Made by a program: the position numbers and the translations under genes. Below are positions 36,026 through 44,218 of a stretch of DNA of 64,000 nucleotides, in pieces (within the stretch, counting starts at the first letter, position 1; every line of letters starts with the position of its first letter). This DNA is from Polystyrenella longa (GTDB lineage: Bacteria; Planctomycetota; Planctomycetia; Planctomycetales; Planctomycetaceae). Below the pieces are notes generated by a model. It was not told where the DNA came from. It saw nothing but the letters and a program-made list of their open reading frames with translations, and made no database searches. The stretch spans positions 1,451,001 through 1,515,000 of the forward strand of contig NZ_CP036281.1 in the NCBI RefSeq assembly GCF_007750395.1. The letters are read 5' to 3'.

Positions 36026-39000
36026 TTGTCGTTGTCCGCCGATCGAAAATTGAAAATCGAAGAGGTCCTGGGATATTTAAACTTTTCCAGTGGTGCCTAC
36101 GTTCCCCAGTTTGCGATACGACTGAACGAACTCTTCCTTGAATGCACCGAGAAGAATGAATGGGAGGCTGTCTTTCAGGAACTGAGTGAAGCCCTCACGG
36201 AGTTGAAAAAAACATCCGAAACCTTCGCGAAAAGCCAGCAGGCCGAAGCGGTCTTGAAGATGGGCTTCGAGTTGTTCATTCCCGCCTATCGCGAATTTCA
36301 CGGCGATTTACTCGCTCATGTCGCCGAAGAAGAGTTTCAGGAGCCACTCTTTCTGGTCTGTATCTTCAACATGCTGCTTAAGCAGGAAGGGCCGTGGGAC
36401 GAAACGGACCGAATCATTTCCCGCTCAGTTGAAGAGATCAACGATTATGTCGGATACCGGCCGGTTGCGCTGCTTGAGAATGAACGCAAGATGCAACCGT
36501 ATCGACATGAGTGGCAACGGCCATTGCCTCTCTTCCTGAAAGATGTTGGTTGCGCTGCTGGTTCCTACGAACATCTGATTGAAACCGCTCTAGAGTTCTT
36601 TCATCAGATTCCAGAAAATATCCTGCATAATTCGTATTTCGAATTGGATAAGCTGGAAGAGCTGTCGCTCGATATGCGAGCGTATGACTCGCTGCATCCC
36701 GTAAATAAACGAACAAATTATCCCTTTGGTGAGTGGGACCCGAATCTGGTCAATACGGGTGGCTATTACACTCGTTTCGTGCTGCGGAAGATCATTCTCG
36801 ATACAATGCTCTTCTGGATCGAAGAGACCACCCCCGTGATTGGTTACAAGGAAGCTCTGCATGATGCTTCTGCCGTTCTATGCGGGACCATCCTGATGGC
36901 GACCTCGATCAGTGGAGCTGGCCCCGGCACACACGATTCGTCAGTGTCGCTCTCCACATTAATGCCGATGATTGCCCGCCAGCGCGACGCGTACTACGAC
37001 GCCATCATGAAACAATGCTCGGGCGATCGCCAACAGCGGTTGGTCTCAGTGTTAACGCAGACCCAACAACCATTCGGACATGTCCGACAATTTATCAATC
37101 TGAGTTTGTCGCGATACGCGGCTCAACAGGTGCAACATCGACAGTTGGCGCATTTCTTCGCCAAACTGGGAATGGAAGAGGCAAGTCGACAACACGCGGA
37201 AGCGATGCCCGCCCCCAGTGCCCGGTTTGAATCAAAACTGCAATGCCTGATGACCCGCGGGCAACTGTTGCTCGATCAGAAAAACCTGGAAGAAGTGAGA
37301 ACCTCTCTTCGCGAAGCCGAAGATTTGATTAAACGAGGCATTCGCTGCGGCGCATTGATCGATCCCTGGAACATTCTGGCGTTTCAGGCCCAGTTCCCAC
37401 TTTTCCAGTCACGCGAAGATGCCCTCCCGGACCATCGTGCGGAAGTTCTGGTTGATCTGACGGAGCAACTCTTCTCTTTATATACCCGCGCCATGAGTAT
37501 TGCGGCGGCGGAAGGGGAAGACGATCTCCTTGAAGGGTTTTCGGTTCAATACCAACAATCGGCGGAACGCTGGGATCGTTACGCGACGCATGTAGTCGAA
37601 GATGTTCCCGCTGTCGCTGGTGCGACCAGTTGGAAAGCGGCCCGGCAAGTCTCCGAAGTCCTCCAGAAATGGCGCACCAATGGAGAGGTGGCGGGCGATA
37701 TCGTTTTCTGGCGCGACCAGATCGAAAAGTTCGAATCTGCCCGCAGCTTTGCGATTGTCGTGGAACAACTGCTGGAACGAAAAGATCAGACAGCTGCTCT
37801 CGGGCTGCTGATGCAATGGCTCAGCCAGTCAGAAGAAGTGGGAATCGAAGCTCCGCCGCATTCTTTTCATTCCATGTTGCTTCGAGTGCTGCGCCTGATG
37901 ATGGATAAAAAGGGAACCCGCGCGGAACGCTGGAACAATCTTTCTCGCTTTTTCGATTACCTCGAAATTAACGCCGGCGATTTCTGGAATGTTCCCGACC
38001 TGAGCGAAGTGACCGATTTTCCTTCGATCGATCTCGACGAGTTGGAAAACGAACTTTACGAAGGGGAGGGCGATTTCGACGAAGACGACTGGGAACCGGA
38101 CGAAGAAGACGAGCTGTTTTCTGCCGCTTACGACGACATGGTTTATCGCGATACCACTGACGATGGTAATTTCAGCGATACGATGGACGAAGGTTACGGT
38201 CGAGAGAACACCGAGTTCGAACTGATCGCGCGAATGCTGGAGCCGCGACTTAAGTTCATGATGGTTCTTGTTCGCATGTGGCAGATCGTGGCGGTAGAGA
38301 TCGCTGACGATCTTGTTCGTAAAAAGCAGGCGGGCAAAAAAGAGGAGCGCGACAAGTTGGTCGCCAGTCTGGAAGGTTGGTACAAGCAGACTCAACATCT
38401 CCGCAAAGGTTTGCGAGCACTGCTGGATGCCATCTCCGAATACAGTATTGAATCGATGGGGGGCGATCAGGACGCGAACATCGAATACGACATCGAAGTT
38501 CAAAGTAAGTCGTACCTGCAATATCTCTTAACAGAGACCCATCTCGAAACACGTAAAGCCGAATGGTTGCTGCTGAGTTGTCTTCCAAAACGGAAAATGC
38601 CCGGCGACCTGGCCCGGTATGAACAAAGCCTAATCAAACTTTGCCGCGCCATCTTTGTGCGGGACAAACCGATGATCCGTCAGCAGATGGTGATCTTGCT
38701 GACCGAAATGCGACGGTTTCAATTGTTATACGTTCCTTACGATGCCGGTGGACAACCCAAACAACTCCGCGAGGCACGGACTTTACAGACGATTCTGCGT
38801 TTCCTGCTGACGCAACTCCCCCGGTTGGGAATGATTCAGGAAACCTACGAAGTTCTGGAATACGCTCTTCAACGCGAACGGATTGAAACCCGACATACGG
38901 GGACAGTCATCACCGAATTCGATCAGCTTTTCCGGCTGGGCCTGCAGGGAGTCGTGCGTTGTGTGGTGGGGTCGTATCAGGATTGGGTGGCCAATCTTAA

Positions 39001-40039
39001 ACCAGACGAGCAGGAAACCCCTTCCCGGATTCTGAATAACTACCTCAATATGATTGTGCAGCAGTTCGCACGTCTCTGGATGGAACAATCCAGCAAGATG
39101 CGGCTGTCGGCAGCAGAACGTCTGCGCAATCCGGATGACTGGGAACTGGTCAAATCGTTCGTGATTGAATACGGACACGAGCTTTTCCATTCGACTCAAT
39201 TAGCGATCGGTTCGCTGCGGACGATTCTCAATCAAGGGGTCGAGCCGCTACTCGATTACCTCAAAGAAATCGAAGAACCGATGCAGCCCTTTAAGCTGCT
39301 CGCCGATATTGAGAACGGCAAAATCGAACGGGATAAAGCGGTCGACGCTCTCGAACTCATCTACAGTTCCATCGTCGACAAGTATGATCGCTTCATCGAT
39401 TACAACACCACGACGACCCAATCCGATTATGGTGAGATGATTTACGTCCTGCTCAGTTTTCTCATTCTGGAATCGGACTACGACCGCACTGCCTGGAACC
39501 TGATGCCCGAGCGGATCGCTCACCGGGTCCTGACTGATATGCGAATGTCGGAAGACGCGCTCCTCTGGGAACAACAGATTCAGGAAAAGACGGTTGATGT
39601 CGCCGACGAATACGTTAACGCTCTTCAGGAACTGGAAGAGAAGTATGCCGTCAAGCTGCTGGCGATAGAAGAACGACTCAATCAGCGGTTCATCAAACCT
39701 CTGGCAGTAAATCGAATGTTAGCGCGAGTAGAACAGGCGCTGGATGAAGGGATGGACCAGCAGCAATCGGGGTCTGCCAGTACCGCGCTTATCAACGAAA
39801 TCGAAGCGTACATGGAAGACACACAAGGGGCCGGAACCGAAGCTCCCAGTTGGTTAATGAAGTTGGAAACCGAACTCGAGAAAGCACTCATCGCTCGAGA
39901 AGCCGATATCATTGACCCCACCGAATTGATTTGTGTTCCTCAGGAAGTGCTGACAGAAGCTCAGCTGACGGACATCCTGGCTGCCGATTGGCGTGGTTTT
40001 CCGCGGGTGCAGAAATCCCCGGATGAGGAAGAAGAATAG
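36026..40039 (+). CDS. Large cytoplasmic alpha-helical protein of unknown function, upstream of MoxR/DUF58
   Basis: 1,337 residues from a TTG start with AAGGAAGAG about 6 nt upstream. No signal peptide or membrane helix. It is nearly all helical, rich in Leu/Glu/Gln/Arg with Trp scattered, in a pattern reminiscent of helical-repeat scaffolds. One strongly acidic disordered stretch occurs at about residues 667-735 (DLDELENELYEGEGDFDEDD and following). No enzyme motif is visible; I do not recognise a named family. It is followed by a MoxR ATPase (233 bp) and DUF58 protein, and may work with them as a chaperone client or scaffold; that is inference from position only. A probable promoter at 40081 suggests that the two ATPase-system genes can be transcribed separately. 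Confidence 0.85.
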   Translation: MSLSADRKLKIEEVLGYLNFSSGAYVPQFAIRLNELFLECTEKNEWEAVFQELSEALTELKKTSETFAKSQQAEAVLKMGFELFIPAYREFHGDLLAHVAEEEFQEPLFLVCIFNMLLKQEGPWDETDRIISRSVEEINDYVGYRPVALLENERKMQPYRHEWQRPLPLFLKDVGCAAGSYEHLIETALEFFHQIPENILHNSYFELDKLEELSLDMRAYDSLHPVNKRTNYPFGEWDPNLVNTGGYYTRFVLRKIILDTMLFWIEETTPVIGYKEALHDASAVLCGTILMATSISGAGPGTHDSSVSLSTLMPMIARQRDAYYDAIMKQCSGDRQQRLVSVLTQTQQPFGHVRQFINLSLSRYAAQQVQHRQLAHFFAKLGMEEASRQHAEAMPAPSARFESKLQCLMTRGQLLLDQKNLEEVRTSLREAEDLIKRGIRCGALIDPWNILAFQAQFPLFQSREDALPDHRAEVLVDLTEQLFSLYTRAMSIAAAEGEDDLLEGFSVQYQQSAERWDRYATHVVEDVPAVAGATSWKAARQVSEVLQKWRTNGEVAGDIVFWRDQIEKFESARSFAIVVEQLLERKDQTAALGLLMQWLSQSEEVGIEAPPHSFHSMLLRVLRLMMDKKGTRAERWNNLSRFFDYLEINAGDFWNVPDLSEVTDFPSIDLDELENELYEGEGDFDEDDWEPDEEDELFSAAYDDMVYRDTTDDGNFSDTMDEGYGRENTEFELIARMLEPRLKFMMVLVRMWQIVAVEIADDLVRKKQAGKKEERDKLVASLEGWYKQTQHLRKGLRALLDAISEYSIESMGGDQDANIEYDIEVQSKSYLQYLLTETHLETRKAEWLLLSCLPKRKMPGDLARYEQSLIKLCRAIFVRDKPMIRQQMVILLTEMRRFQLLYVPYDAGGQPKQLREARTLQTILRFLLTQLPRLGMIQETYEVLEYALQRERIETRHTGTVITEFDQLFRLGLQGVVRCVVGSYQDWVANLKPDEQETPSRILNNYLNMIVQQFARLWMEQSSKMRLSAAERLRNPDDWELVKSFVIEYGHELFHSTQLAIGSLRTILNQGVEPLLDYLKEIEEPMQPFKLLADIENGKIERDKAVDALELIYSSIVDKYDRFIDYNTTTTQSDYGEMIYVLLSFLILESDYDRTAWNLMPERIAHRVLTDMRMSEDALLWEQQIQEKTVDVADEYVNALQELEEKYAVKLLAIEERLNQRFIKPLAVNRMLARVEQALDEGMDQQQSGSASTALINEIEAYMEDTQGAGTEAPSWLMKLETELEKALIAREADIIDPTELICVPQEVLTEAQLTDILAADWRGFPRVQKSPDEEEE

Positions 40040-40080
40040 TTCGCTGCCTCCATCTATCTCTGATCAAATTCTCACTCTGA

Positions 40081-40109
40081 TTGAACCCGGCACGACTCTT
40101 GTCTAGAAT
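40081..40109 (+). promoter_or_regulatory. Probable sigma-70 type promoter for moxR
   Basis: TTGAAC (40081-40086), a 17-bp spacer and TAGAAT (40104-40109). It lies 41 bp after the stop of the 1,337-residue gene, giving a leader of about 155 nt before the moxR start. Confidence 0.5.
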
Positions 40110-40272
40110 GACTACGCCTCCGTACACCTGTTCGGGATCACTCTTTTCCCAGTCTCACTTCCGATTAGCAGCCCTCTCAATTTCTGACCGTGACCATTTT
40201 CGACTTGTCAATATTTTGTAAGTCGAACGGACACGCCTCCGGGAGTTGAGATTTTTGTAGAAAAGCAGAACT

Positions 40273-41295
40273 TTGAGTAGCGATCCACGAGATTTCGATG
40301 AGTTCCTGGAAAAGTTTCATGCCCACCACGACCTGATGAAGCGCGAGCTGGCCAAGGTCATCATTGGTCAGAATGAGGTGATCGATCAGATCCTCTCCGC
40401 GATTTTCACGGGCGGGCACTGCCTGTTGGTCGGGGTGCCGGGTCTGGCGAAGACGTTGGTCGTTAGTACCATTGCCCGGATTCTCGACGTCGAATTCCAC
40501 CGGATTCAGTTTACGCCGGACCTGATGCCGTCCGACATCACCGGTACGAACGTGCTCGAAGAGAACGAAGATGGCCGCCGCGAGTTTCGGTTTGTCAAAG
40601 GTCCTGTCTTCACCAACATTCTGCTCGCGGACGAAATCAACCGAACACCACCGAAGACACAGGCCGCGCTGCTGCAGGCGATGCAGGAGCATGAAGTGAC
40701 TGCCGGACAGACGACGTTCGATCTTCCCGAACCCTTCTTCGTCATCGCCACTCAGAACCCGATCGAACAAGAGGGAACCTACCCGCTTCCCGAAGCCCAG
40801 CTCGACCGATTTATGTTTAACATCAAAGTCGACTACCCCAATCAGGAAGAAGAAGAGCAAATCCTGACGTCGACCACCAGCGGCAAGACGCACGAGATTC
40901 GCAAAGTTCTCTCTTCCAAAGCGATCATGTATCTGCAAAAGCAAATCGGCATGATTGAATGTTCGCCCCTGACGATTAAATACGTCGCGCGGCTCGTCCG
41001 TGCCACCCGTCCCGGTGATGAAACCTCTCCCAAGTTTGTCAAAGAACTTGTCGACTGGGGAGCGGGTCCCAGGGCAGGGCAGTATCTGATCGCCGGAGCC
41101 AAAGCCCAGGCCGCCATGGACGGTCGCCCGTCCGTCGCTATGGAAGATGTCCGTAAAGTGGCGATTCCTGCTCTACGCCATCGCATCTCCACCAACTTTC
41201 AGGCCCAGGCCGAAGGGATGACCACCGACGACGTCATCCACCGCCTCGTTGAAGAAGTCCCCGAACCCAATATTCCCAAATACGAAAAGTCATAA
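40273..41295 (+). CDS. MoxR-family AAA+ ATPase
   Basis: 340 residues from a TTG start; an in-frame TAG at 40258 excludes anything longer. Walker A GVPGLAKT (54-61), Walker B ILLADEINR, sensor-1 ATQNP and the sensor-2 lid helical region (GAGPRAGQYLIAGAKAQAAMDGR) are all present, as in MoxR/RavA chaperone-like ATPases. The usual partner DUF58 gene follows at 41578, separated by a repeat-filled gap of 282 bp. MoxR proteins generally assist maturation or cofactor insertion of partner complexes with von Willebrand A proteins; the client here is unknown. No clear SD precedes the start. Confidence 0.93.
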   Translation: MSSDPRDFDEFLEKFHAHHDLMKRELAKVIIGQNEVIDQILSAIFTGGHCLLVGVPGLAKTLVVSTIARILDVEFHRIQFTPDLMPSDITGTNVLEENEDGRREFRFVKGPVFTNILLADEINRTPPKTQAALLQAMQEHEVTAGQTTFDLPEPFFVIATQNPIEQEGTYPLPEAQLDRFMFNIKVDYPNQEEEEQILTSTTSGKTHEIRKVLSSKAIMYLQKQIGMIECSPLTIKYVARLVRATRPGDETSPKFVKELVDWGAGPRAGQYLIAGAKAQAAMDGRPSVAMEDVRKVAIPALRHRISTNFQAQAEGMTTDDVIHRLVEEVPEPNIPKYEKS

Positions 41296-41375
41296 GCGAG
41301 TTTTAAACTCGAGTTCATAAAACACAAAAAAGGATTGGGAAGCATTTGGGGCAGGCAAGCTACGATGTTTTCTTT

Positions 41376-41556
41376 CAACACAAAGGCACGAAGGCACAAA
41401 GGATAGACAACGATAGGTAGCGAAATAATCGCGAGCGTCTCTGATTGAAGGAATTATTCAACGCTTAGTGTTGCTACGCAACCCAGACAACTCTCCGAGA
41501 TTGTCTGGGCCGCCCTTTAAAAAAACCTTGGTGTCTTTGTGCCTTGGTGGTTCAAC
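41376..41556. repeat. Composite inverted repeat R5 with nested hairpin
   Basis: Outer arms: AACACAAAGGCACGAAGGCA... (41377-41402) and CCTTGGTGTCTTTGTGCCTT... (41526-41556), imperfect inverted repeats of ~26 nt built from an AAGGCAC motif. They enclose about 120 bp containing the REP-like hairpin R4a. The AAAGGCAC arm type recurs in intergenic DNA of diverse environmental bacteria (general knowledge). It sits between moxR and the DUF58 gene. Confidence 0.7.
41482..41509. repeat. REP-like hairpin R4a
   Basis: CCCAGACAA-(10 nt)-TTGTCTGGG, a perfect 9-bp stem, followed by CCGCC. A sister copy with compensating changes (CCCGGACAA/TTGTCCGGG) lies at 47706-47733. No T-tract follows directly. Confidence 0.75.
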
Positions 41557-41577
41557 TCAATATGAATGGTCGGAATA

Positions 41578-42474
41578 ATGTCCCAGGCCGAAAAATATCT
41601 GAAACCGGAAGTCATCCAGACTGTTTCCCGGCTTGATCTCCGGGCGAAGTTTATCGTGGAAGGGTTTCTCAGCGGATTACACGCGTCGCCCTATCATGGG
41701 TTCAGCGTCGAGTTCAGCGAGCATCGCCGGTATGTGCAGGGGGATGACATCAAGGATATCGACTGGCTCGTCTTCGCACGAACCGACCGGTATTACATCA
41801 AGAAGTATCAGGCCGAGACGAACATCACCGGTTATCTGTTGATGGACCTCTCCGAGAGTATGGGCTACACCTACCGGCAGGAATTGAACAAGTTCGAGTA
41901 CTGCATTTGCCTCGCCGCCGCGCTCAGTTATCTGATGATTCACCAGCAGGACCCGGTTGGGCTCATCACGTTCAGTGACGAGATCGGAAAATCGCTCCCC
42001 GCTAAAAGTCGCCGCTCGCATCTGGGTAACATTCTTGCGCTGCTGGCACAGCTCAAACCTCAGGGGACAACCGAGCTGGGCAAGAACATTAAGCGGGTTG
42101 CCTCGATGATCAAACATAAATCGTTGATCATGATCTTCACCGACTTATTGACCGACGCCGACGACGTCATCAAGAACCTGCACCTCTTACGCTACGCCGG
42201 TCACGATGTCATCCTATTTCATGTACTCGATGAAGCCGAAGTCACATTCCCGTTCACCGGCAACGTCATCTTCGAAGACCCGGAATCGACCGACAGCATG
42301 AACGTCGACGCTGAAGGCATCAAAACCGACTACCTGGAATCGGTCGAAGAATTCCGCGCCCACTTCAAAAAAGAATGCCAGGCAATGGGTGCCGACTATC
42401 TCCCCCTCGATACATCCATGCCCTTCGACCGGGCGCTGATGGAATATCTGGTGCAACGCCAGGCGAGGTTTTAG
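41578..42474 (+). CDS. DUF58 / von Willebrand A-like protein, MoxR partner
   Basis: 298 residues from the ATG at 41578 (MSQAEKYLKPE, the usual family start); an ATG 12 nt earlier is less likely. The DUF58 core R-x-Y-x-x-GDD-I/V-x-x-ID-W is visible as HRRYVQGDDIKDIDW. It is followed by a vWA-like fold with the MIDAS motif DLSESM and TTELGKN. No membrane helix, so it is cytoplasmic. Genetically linked to moxR upstream, as in most bacteria. The stop is 23 bp from the stop of the convergent AT-rich nuclease gene. Confidence 0.92.
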   Translation: MSQAEKYLKPEVIQTVSRLDLRAKFIVEGFLSGLHASPYHGFSVEFSEHRRYVQGDDIKDIDWLVFARTDRYYIKKYQAETNITGYLLMDLSESMGYTYRQELNKFEYCICLAAALSYLMIHQQDPVGLITFSDEIGKSLPAKSRRSHLGNILALLAQLKPQGTTELGKNIKRVASMIKHKSLIMIFTDLLTDADDVIKNLHLLRYAGHDVILFHVLDEAEVTFPFTGNVIFEDPESTDSMNVDAEGIKTDYLESVEEFRAHFKKECQAMGADYLPLDTSMPFDRALMEYLVQRQARF

Positions 42475-42497
42475 GAGGAGGGGGTATTTCAATTTTA

Positions 42498-44135
42498 TTA
42501 TTCTATTATTGGAAGGATAGGGGGGAATGCCCAACCTTGTTTTGCGACGAGGCCTGAAAGTAGCTCTGTAATAGATACGCATTGAAAGCCATTTACATGT
42601 GCTGTCGCAAAAGACGGATAGTATGTGATGAGAATCGGTGAAACGAATTTAATGCGGATATCATTAGGAAAGTGTTCGTTCAACCAAAGATATTGCTCGA
42701 TATTACTTATGTTTTGCTTGCACCATTCCAATTTTCGATTGAGCTGATGTTGATAGTCGTGAAACTTTCTTAATTCCGAATCAAAAGTCCTCGGATCATT
42801 TGGTACCTTTGAGACTTTGCATTCACCTATCACTAATAGTTCTTCGTGCGGTAGATACGCAAGAATATCTAGGTCCCCGATTTGATTTGGAATTCGGAAA
42901 TAACGATTTTGACTGCCAATTTTTTTGCTGAATCTTGAGCAAAATATTTTAGGGGCATGAAGGTTGCGGAGTTCTTCGACTATGTAGTTCTCGAAGTCTT
43001 TTGAAATCGCTTGTGAATATTTCTGAACCGAATTATTTAATTCTCTAGTGAACCATTCTGCAGGCAATTTTGACTCTCGTAACATTGAGAAAAGTTCAAA
43101 ATGACATTCTTTCAAACGCTCCGTAGAGAATGTGACAATTCTATTACTATTGGCTTGATTGATTTCATAAAATGGTTTGCCGTGGAGTTTGTTATGACGC
43201 CTATGATCCCAAGGATAATTTGGAGCGTCCCCAAGAGTACACTCGCTAATTGTGAGTCCTCTGAGAAGAATGTTGACTTGGTTTGAGCTTAAGCTGAGTA
43301 ACTCGCCAATCACTTCTACTAGACGATCTCTTTCGAATGATTGAATAGTCTCGCCGGTTCTCTGGCTTTTAAGAATTAGCAATTCAAATAGCTTGAAGAC
43401 ATCGGAAAGAGTGAATCCTCTAACTTGTTTAAACTTATCATCCAAGTATACTTCCACGTTTTTGGCACTTCGGAAAATTTTGTGAATATCAGGGTGTTTC
43501 TGAAATTCATTTACGGCAGCGTGAATCCTGTTCTCGTATTCGCTGACATTTGTACTTTGCTCAAAACGTATTGAGTAGATAGCGTCTCGTTCTGGATGAA
43601 GTATTTTAATTTGAATGTCACCTTCTTCATTGTGATAAGTGGCGTCACTGCCTACTGAAAGTCTAATCGCTTCTTCCGAATGAATAATCAGTTCTTCTAG
43701 TTGAAGTTCTGATACTGAGATCTGCGTGGAACGATTCGGTTGATTTCTTATGACGATCGTATCGCATAAGAACCGCAGGGATTTTCGGATTATTGGTCCA
43801 TGTTTACTCCAAAGAAGAGACTCTTCAGTGGTAAGCCTATCATCTCTTTGATTTGAACTAATATTCGCTGTCTTTTCGTATTGCTCAAGAAAGAAAATCA
43901 ACGTTTCGTACGATGAACAATTATCTATTATTGATAGAATGTTCTTGAAATGGTGTTGGACATAGTCGTTTAAAATGTTGTTGATATCATCCTTGGACGA
44001 ATACTCTCCTGGCGGATACCTAGCCCTTAGCCATTGGCCAGTTTTGCGTCGTAGTTCGAGTATTGTCGTCATCGAAGGTCGGAAAATTACCGTCTCGCCG
44101 TATTTTTCTCGAAACGGATCATTAAACTCAGACAT
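42498..44135 (-). CDS. AT-rich orphan gene with a PD-(D/E)XK nuclease-like C-terminal domain
   Basis: 545 residues, not a recognised family. The C-terminal ~150 residues carry a restriction-endonuclease-like arrangement: Glu382 in a helix (KDFENYIVEELR), Asp421/Asp423 in IGDLDILAY, and Glu438-Cys-Lys440 in VIGECKVSK, i.e. E...D-x14-ExK. The N-terminal ~370 residues are helical with a mixed beta section around 150-200 (DIQIKILHPERDAIYSIRFE) and no visible motif. Three 60-base lines counted by hand average about 38% GC, against more than 50% in flanking genes, and codon use is AT-biased, indicating horizontal acquisition. It is inserted between the moxR-DUF58 genes and ggt. A defence or mobile-DNA role is plausible but unproven. 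Confidence 0.75.
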   Translation of the reverse strand: MSEFNDPFREKYGETVIFRPSMTTILELRRKTGQWLRARYPPGEYSSKDDINNILNDYVQHHFKNILSIIDNCSSYETLIFFLEQYEKTANISSNQRDDRLTTEESLLWSKHGPIIRKSLRFLCDTIVIRNQPNRSTQISVSELQLEELIIHSEEAIRLSVGSDATYHNEEGDIQIKILHPERDAIYSIRFEQSTNVSEYENRIHAAVNEFQKHPDIHKIFRSAKNVEVYLDDKFKQVRGFTLSDVFKLFELLILKSQRTGETIQSFERDRLVEVIGELLSLSSNQVNILLRGLTISECTLGDAPNYPWDHRRHNKLHGKPFYEINQANSNRIVTFSTERLKECHFELFSMLRESKLPAEWFTRELNNSVQKYSQAISKDFENYIVEELRNLHAPKIFCSRFSKKIGSQNRYFRIPNQIGDLDILAYLPHEELLVIGECKVSKVPNDPRTFDSELRKFHDYQHQLNRKLEWCKQNISNIEQYLWLNEHFPNDIRIKFVSPILITYYPSFATAHVNGFQCVSITELLSGLVAKQGWAFPPILPIIE

Positions 44136-44170
44136 AGACGTGAATCTCGTAATAATTCTATGAAAACAGC

Positions 44171-44211
44171 GAGTTATTCAATGCTCGAAAACGTGTCCGT
44201 TGAATAAACTC
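44171..44211. repeat. Inverted repeat at the boundary of the acquired gene
   Basis: GAGTTATTCAA (44171-44181) and TTGAATAAACTC (44200-44211), 11-bp arms with one bulged base, in the 83-bp gap between the start of the nuclease gene and the stop of ggt. Could be a weak terminator for ggt, an operator of the nuclease gene, or a trace of its insertion. Confidence 0.5.
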
Positions 44212-44218
44212 ACTTATA

